Source of the DNA: Misgurnus anguillicaudatus
Lineage: Eukaryota > Chordata > Actinopteri > Cypriniformes > Cobitidae
DNA length: 64,000 nt
Assembly (NCBI RefSeq): GCF_027580225.2
Contig: NW_027395283.1
Location: 5,770,501 to 5,834,500 of the forward strand
Direction of reading: 5' to 3'
The notes beneath the pieces were generated by a model. It saw only the letters and a program-made list of their open reading frames with translations. It was not told the origin of the DNA and ran no database searches. The translations under genes and the position numbers were made by a program. Positions 57,883-64,000 of the stretch are shown here, one piece after another. The stretch's first letter is position 1. Each line of letters starts with the position of its first letter.

Positions 57883-60800
57883 ATGGCTCATTCACAAATA
57901 TTCAGAGATGAAGATGATTCTCCAGGAGTCAGGTATTCAAGTCTGTATTAAAGATGACTTGTTTATTTTTACCCAAACACATGAATTACAAATTACACAG
58001 GTTTTATATGACTTTCTGTTATATAGGCCTATTTAAAACGTGATACAATTGTCAATAATATAAATAACATTCTGCATGTTTATACAATCAATTACTTTGT
58101 AATTAGATCAGATAGCTGTAAATATCTTTCTTGATGCAAATTAAACTAAGAATAAAAACATCTACTGTATATTATCTTGTTATAGATCAGACCATCAGAG
58201 ATCAGACTCATCTCAGGTCAGCTGTTTGTCTATGAAGAGTGATGAGTCTATGAAGAAACCAATACAATTCCAGAATAGAGAAACTTCACATAGTCTGAGG
58301 TACAACAGGTCTCATTATCAGCAAGATATTTTAAAATGTAATTGTATGTATCTTTTAAATTCTTTAACATTTCTGTGTAAAAATATTATTGAATAATTAA
58401 AAAATATGAAATGATTGTCATTGTGCATGAAATGTGCTATAAATCATCTTGCCTTATTGCTTACTGCAAAAGAATTCTAAAAATGCTGGAGAGATGTGAC
58501 AAACATGTACAGCAGAAGAGATCAGACTCATCTCAGATCAGTTGTGTGTCCATGAGAAGTGATCAGTCTATGAATAAACCACTAACATTTCAGGACAGAG
58601 AAACATCACCTGATCTGAGGTACAACAGCTCTGTATAGATAAAGATATGATAATGTACTCAAATATTTGTTCAAAAACATTGACTACATGATAAAAAAGC
58701 TGCATGCAACTTTAATCTGTTACGCAAGTCAATTGAACTTACTATTTTACATTATTGACTAGTGACGAGTTGACATAAATTATAGTAAAACAAATTCAAG
58801 TACACTGTAAAAAATATTCAGTAGAAATTACAGTGTTACTTGCAGCTGTTTGCCAGTAACTTACCATATATATATAAATTAATGTCATTTACTGGCAAGA
58901 GTTTGTTCAAAGTTAAATAAATATTAAATATTAACTCTTTGTCTTTACAGAATAAAACTATACAATAACAGCCTCATGCATTCTGGGAGCCAGAAATCCT
59001 CATCAATATTTTGCTGTTTTTTTTTTGCTTCAGATTTTTTTCCCCCAAAAAGCTTTGCTTGATGTTGTTATTTTAGTTTTTCTCGGAAAAGACAAAGACT
59101 TGTAAATGTTTAATGTTCATTTAAGTTTGAACAAAATGTTGCCAGTAAATAAAATACATTTAAATCTACGATAAGTTATTGGCAACCAGCTGCCAGCAAC
59201 ACTGTAATTTCTACAGATTATTTTACAGTGTAAAACAAAAACATAGTATGATTTTAAGGGATTACACTGTAAAAATTGTCATATCATTGTTTGATTGTGT
59301 CTGTTTGTCTTTTGTTTAAGGTCATTAATGTTGTCTGGATCAGATCAGATCAAAGTATCTGTAAGTGATCAAACTATAAATGTTCAACAGTCCAAAAAAA
59401 GAGATTATCATAGATTCAGGTAAAATCAAAGTATTTTTTTATTTTATTACACTATAATATTAGAATAATGTTTCTTTCATGACAATTGAGCATGTGTCTA
59501 CATTAATCTTAGTTTGTAGATAAATATGATTTTAACTTTCATTGTTTTCATCTTGACTAAATTCGACCAATACTGAATTTTTTTAAAATGGATACCAAAT
59601 ATTTGTATGTTTTTTTTTTGGTGCCCAATAACCGATATGCTGAGCTGAACCGATTTTTATTAACTGTTATACTTCTATTGTATACCACAACACTACTAAA
59701 CTGAACAAACCCTTATAATAATAACAGTCATAGTTGTCTGAATAATAGAGTGATATGATGAATAATATTAATATACTGAATAATATCACTGGAAAAATAC
59801 ATTGTCAGGAAAGTAACAAACAAAACATCTTATGTGTTATTGAATTTCTTTACTGGTATTTTATGTTAGAATAATTATTATTTTGTTATTATAGATTATC
59901 AAATGGCTGTTGACAACACGTTATTTATCTATGCATTTACTCACAAATTATCTGTATAACAAACATTTATTTAGATGGTTTTAGCTAATTTTATCTAGTT
60001 AATGTTAACTCAAACTTGTGTTCTTATCTAATATATTACTTTTAATTTACAGTCATGAGTCTAATCTTACTGAAGTCCTGAAGACATTCAGATCAAATCT
60101 GAGGAAGAAGTTTGAGTGTTTGTATGAGGTAACATCAAATAAGAGAAACCCGACACTACTGAATGAGATCTACACAGAGCTCTACATCACAGAGAGTGAA
60201 AGTGGAGAGATCAGTAATGAACATGAGGTGAGACAGATTGAGACACAATCCAGAAGAACAACAACAGAGGAGACACCAATCAAATGTAATGACATCTTTA
60301 AACCTTTACCTGAACAAGACAAACACATCAGAAGTGTGCTGACAAAGGGAGTCGCTGGCATTGGAAAAACAGTCTCTGTACAGAAGTTCATTCTGGACTG
60401 GGCTGAAGAGAAAGAGAATCAGGACGTCCACCTCATATTTCCACTTCCTTTCAGAGAGATCAATTTGATGAAGAACAAAACACTCAGTCTTTTAGATCTT
60501 CTTCATCTTTTCTTCCCACAAACAAAAGAAATGGAAATCTTCAGTGATGAATATAAAGTGTTGTTCATCTTTGATGGTTTGGATGAGTGTCGTCTGTCTC
60601 TGGATTTTCACAGCAGTGTGAGGTTGTGTGATGTAAGTGAATCAAGCTCAGTGGACGTGATGCTGACAAACCTCATCAAGGGGAATCTGTGTCCCTCTGC
60701 TCTCATCTGGATCACCTCCAGACCAGCAGCAGCTGATCTCATCCCCTCTGAGTGTGTTGATCGAGTCACAGAGGTACGAGGATTCACTGATCCACAGAAG

Positions 60801-61864
60801 GAGGAATACTTCAGGAAGAGAATCAGTGATGAGAGTCTGTCTAATCAAATCATCTCACACCTGAAGTCATCCAGGAGTCTCTACATCATGTGTCACATCC
60901 CAGTCTTCTGCTGGATTTCAGTCACTGTTCTAGAGAGAATGTTGAGTGAATCAAAGAAAAGAGAGATCCCCAAGACTCTCACTCAAATGTACACACACTT
61001 CCTGATCATTCAGACAAACATCAAACATCAGAAGGACTATGAGAAGAAAGATGAAGACATGATCTTCAAACTGGGGAAACTGGCTTTTGAGCAGCTTGTG
61101 AAAGGCAATCTGATCTTCTATGATGAAGACCTGAGAGAGTGTGACATTGATGTAGCAGAAGCATCAGTGTACTCAGGATTGTGTACTCAGATCTTCAGAG
61201 AGGAGTTTGGTTTGTATCAGGGGAAAGTTTACTGCTTTGTTCATCTCAGCATCCAGGAACATCTAGCAGCTCTTTATGCTCACATCTCCTTCACAAACTA
61301 CAACAGAAATGTGTTTGATCAAAGACTTAAACCAGTTCGGTTTTCTAAAAAAATGGACAGAATGAAAAATAAATTATCAGAAGAGGATTCATTATCTGAG
61401 TTACATCATCGAGCTGTAGATGAATCTTTACAGAGTAAGAATGGACATCTGAATCTTTTCCTGCGTTTTCTTCTGGGTCTTTCACTGGAGTCCAATCAGA
61501 TTCTCTTACAGGATCTACTGACACAGATGAAAAGATGCTCCTACAAGAAAGAGAAAACTGTTACGTACATTAAACAAAAGATGAATGAGAATCTGTCTAC
61601 AGAGAAATCCATCAATCTGATTCACTGTCTGAATGAACTGGGTGATGATTCACTGCTGCAGGAGATTCAAGATTATGTGGGATCTTCATCAGTAGGATGG
61701 ACCAAACTCTCCTCTTCACAGTGGGCAGCTTTAGTTTTTGTGTTGTTGACGTCTGAGCAGCATTTGGATGAACTTGATCTATATAAATTTATTGGAGATA
61801 AAAATAAAGCAGATGAAGTTCTTGTGAAACTGCAGCTTGTGATTAAAGAAACCAAAAAACTTCA
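57883..61864 (+). CDS. Fish NLR (NLRC3-like/FISNA-NACHT) gene, exons 1-5, 3' part outside window
   Basis: Exons 57883-57932, 58186-58299, 58521-58619, 59321-59419 and 60053-61864; all five joins keep phase and give about 724 codons. Exon 1 reads [16 protein letters not shown]. Exons 2 and 3 are the short N-terminal repeat modules of fish NLRs ([14 protein letters not shown] and [17 protein letters not shown]). Exon 4 reads [17 protein letters not shown]. Exon 5 holds FISNA and NACHT. The exon 5 end (CA|GTAAGT) has the phase that fish LRR exons such as 4695 and 32296 expect. The product is a cytosolic innate sensor or regulator. The exon 3 acceptor is weak (AGAAGAG). No stops, so probably functional. 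Confidence 0.85.
58803..59230. mobile_element. Palindromic MITE in NLR intron 3
   Basis: Ends CACTGTAAAAAATATTCAG / ATTATTTTACAGTG, with inner arms GAAATTACAGTGTTACTTGC and the loose complement GCCAGCAACACTGTAATTTC. A solo end recurs at about 59265. Confidence 0.7.
59420..60052 (+). other. NLR intron 4
   Basis: AT-rich; no element or exon recognised. Confidence 0.4.
60053..61864 (+). CDS. FISNA-NACHT exon of the NLR gene
   Basis: A 1812-bp exon from TTTACAG to GTAAGT. The first about 95 codons are the FISNA region ([27 protein letters not shown]). The NACHT follows: Walker A GVAGIGKT at 60348-60371, Walker B-type [12 protein letters not shown] near 60559-60593, sensor-like [12 protein letters not shown] near 60700-60730 and [13 protein letters not shown]. 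The winged-helix/HD2-like part has [20 protein letters not shown] near 61208-61265. All ATP-binding residues expected of the family are present, so ATP-driven oligomerisation is plausible. The Met in frame at 60018 is intronic, before the acceptor. Confidence 0.92.
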
Positions 61865-64000
61865 GTAAGTAAAACTAACAACAATCACATGACTGTTTAC
61901 ATATTAAAGCAACACTATGTAGTTTTCCATGTTAGATTGGCTTACGGCTCCCACATGAGGTTTAAAAGCGCAACAGTGCAATTGTGTTGCTTTAATACAA
62001 TTCATTTAATTACTTTATGATTTTATTTTGAACTCTTACTTTGGAAGAATCTTTTCTAACAAAAGTCATTTTCTTAATGTTGTACATAAATCAGCAGTCA
62101 ATCTCAAAAAAGTTCCCAACATTCTGACAGTATAAAAAGTGTTCAGTTTTCTTGACGTTCTAAGAACGTTTCTGTGTTGTCTGAACGTTAGATGAATGTT
62201 ACACTCTACCATTTTCAAACGTTATGACAATTTCATGTTTTAATTTTCACACAATGTTTAAAACAACAACTTATCTACCAACTGCTACAGAATTACACTA
62301 ACTTTACATTAGCATAACAAATGTGTTTTATATACATAACGTTAACACAACCAGGGAAGAACTAGCAAACAAACAGTCAAGGGTCAAGAGTTCAACTAAA
62401 ACAAACACTAATTAACACCATGGTGACTTTAAATGAAACAAATCATCAACATCTAAACCTAATAAGTGAATTGTGTTTTCTACAGCATTATTTTACAGAA
62501 CATTCAGAAATAATGTTTTATGGGGTGGTTTCCCAGATAGGGATTAGCTTAATCCAGGACTAGGCCTTAGTTTAATTATGAAATATAAATTGTTTTAACA
62601 AACACACCTTACTAAAAACATTACTTGTGTGCATTTTAAGGCAAAACAAATGGCATTGATGTATTTTAAAATATGTCAGTGCAAGTTGTTTTCGGTTTGG
62701 ACAGCTATTACATTTACTTTAGTCAAGGACTAGTCTAATCCCTGTCTGGGAAACCACCCCTATAAATTTTAAAATAATAAAATGCAATGTTTCTCTATCA
62801 TATGGCTGGACGATATGGCCAAAATTTTTATCACGATATACTTCTTGATTTCAGACGGTACGGTATAAATCCGATGACGGTATGCATATTAAAAAAGCCT
62901 CAGGAAAAACTGCCAAGAATGCCTGCAATGGATGTCTGAACCAAAAACAAACCTCTGAAAAAAACTTGGGCCACCGGGTTGTGTTTCTGTTTTGATATAT
63001 TATAGATTTATTCAGTCACAGACTATTGACTTTCATTGTTCCATCTGTGTTAGTCTATAGTTTTGTTCAATTTGCTATTATAGTAATATGTGGAGAAAAT
63101 ATAACGTGACCCTAAAATAATTGTAGTATTTAATGTTACATACTGTAAGAAAAATTAAAATTACTGATCTACTTGTAATTGCTTAGCAAGCTAGATAGTG
63201 AAAAAGTATACATTTATTTCATGATCTAATCTAATATTTTTTATACAAAGATGACTGTGTTGACATGTTATGGTTGTCACAGTAGCAGTGTCCAAAAATA
63301 TGAAGAAGTTTAAGAGAAAATATCAAACATACAGGAGCTTGAGTGATCTTGAAGCATGCAGTAGAGCTGAAGGTTTGAAAATGGGGTCCTCAGGAATGCA
63401 GTTGACTCTGTAGTTGTCTGATTTTATTGTTTTTTATAAATATCTGACGGTGGTGACGAATATGTGGGACATATTTTGAGCAATCACAAAATAATAGTAA
63501 ATATTGTTCAAACTCACATTTGTAGTTTTTAATACATATTACAATGTACTCTTTCATGTGGTAAATATATTATTTAATTCAATTATAACTTTTGGCTTTT
63601 TTAATCAAGTTGAAATGATTATCTCTTAACAGAGGACAGCTGATTTTGTAGGCAATGGGCCAGCATATAATCATTAAATTAATAAAAAATAAACCTATAA
63701 AAGAACCTTACATATGTGCAAAGGACCCCCTGATTATAACATTGATTCTTTTTCTTCATGAAAATAATATTAATTTCCAACAGAATCAGCACTTTTCTTA
63801 GTGGGACATGTTTTTGCCAAAGTTTCAAGAATCAGTGATTTGATACTAGACATTTAATTATATTATACATATTACTCATAACCAGGTGACACAGCAGCAT
63901 ACATACTTGTATCTTTTCTCCTCATCTTTATTCTTTTCTAACCTTGGCACCTTATGGTTTAAGCCTATTTTTTCTCACCAGTAATTTAGTTTTTTGTGTT
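61865..64000 (+). other. NLR intron 5 (to window end)
   Basis: No LRR exon is visible. It contains an ACGTTCTAAGAACGTT-type repeat near 62150-62240 (its complement is at 31920-32000), a MITE at 62522-62760, and a worn hAT-like piece (GGACGATATGGCC, about 62808). Confidence 0.4.
62522..62760. mobile_element. Palindromic MITE in NLR intron 5
   Basis: 239 bp, ends GGGGTGGTTTCCCAGATAGGG / CCCTGTCTGGGAAACCACCCC; no transposase. Confidence 0.85.

Noticed and set aside
60018..60052. Met at 60018 as start of the NACHT protein
   Set aside because: It lies before a clear TTTACAG acceptor, and phase-compatible upstream exons supply a better start at 57883.

Overview
The window is vertebrate nuclear DNA, most probably from a cyprinid or related teleost. 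The signs are an NLR gene with a fish-specific FISNA-NACHT exon, AT-rich intron-rich sequence, L2/Rex-type LINEs, a Ty1/copia relic, many TTAA-flanked and hAT-type MITEs, and a Kyakuja-Dileera-Zisupton (KDZ) type transposase. There are no bacterial operons, rRNA or CRISPR arrays. Species cannot be fixed from sequence alone.

Layout. 1-2.8 kb: 3' end of a Ty3/gypsy element (integrase plus a 1.25-kb 3' LTR that holds an apparently spliced copy of part of itself). 3.5-6.3 kb: last LRR exon and tail exon of a fish NLR gene. 6.8-12.0 kb: a 5'-truncated plus-strand LINE, apparently split by a near-intact minus-strand LINE with a 1067-codon ORF. 12.1-13.4 kb: a decayed Ty1/copia pol and LTR with a MITE inside. 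13.7-14.3 kb: a minus-strand gypsy integrase relic and an orphan immunoglobulin exon. 14.9 kb: a promoter-like stretch with CRE and ISRE. 15.3-31.9 kb: a span bounded by inverted 'CCCAGATAGCAC...' ends with subterminal repeats. It holds a minus-strand LINE, many palindromic MITEs and duplicated exon-like modules with intact splice sites. 32.0-32.5 kb: a second copy of the NLR LRR exon block.

34.1-57.07 kb: a roughly 23-kb element with about 2.1-kb terminal inverted repeats. The left half carries a plus-strand, about 16-exon KDZ-type transposase gene, now a pseudogene with at least six in-frame stops. The right half carries a minus-strand chain of spliced exons ending in a W/C-rich motif. Both genes point inward, and each repeat carries the same promoter-like stretch and splice donor, so one duplicated promoter probably drove both. 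hAT MITEs with perfect 8-bp target duplications sit in the spacer.

57.1-64 kb: 5' part of an NLR gene (start exon, three short repeat-type exons, one 1812-bp FISNA-NACHT exon) with every splice phase consistent. Its LRR exons lie beyond the window. The KDZ element sits about 30 bp upstream of an ISRE-like motif in front of this gene.

Overall this is a transposon-rich NLR cluster: one likely functional NLR gene, two NLR fragments from segmental duplication, and layers of nested mobile elements. All splice sites and family names were read by eye and not searched.
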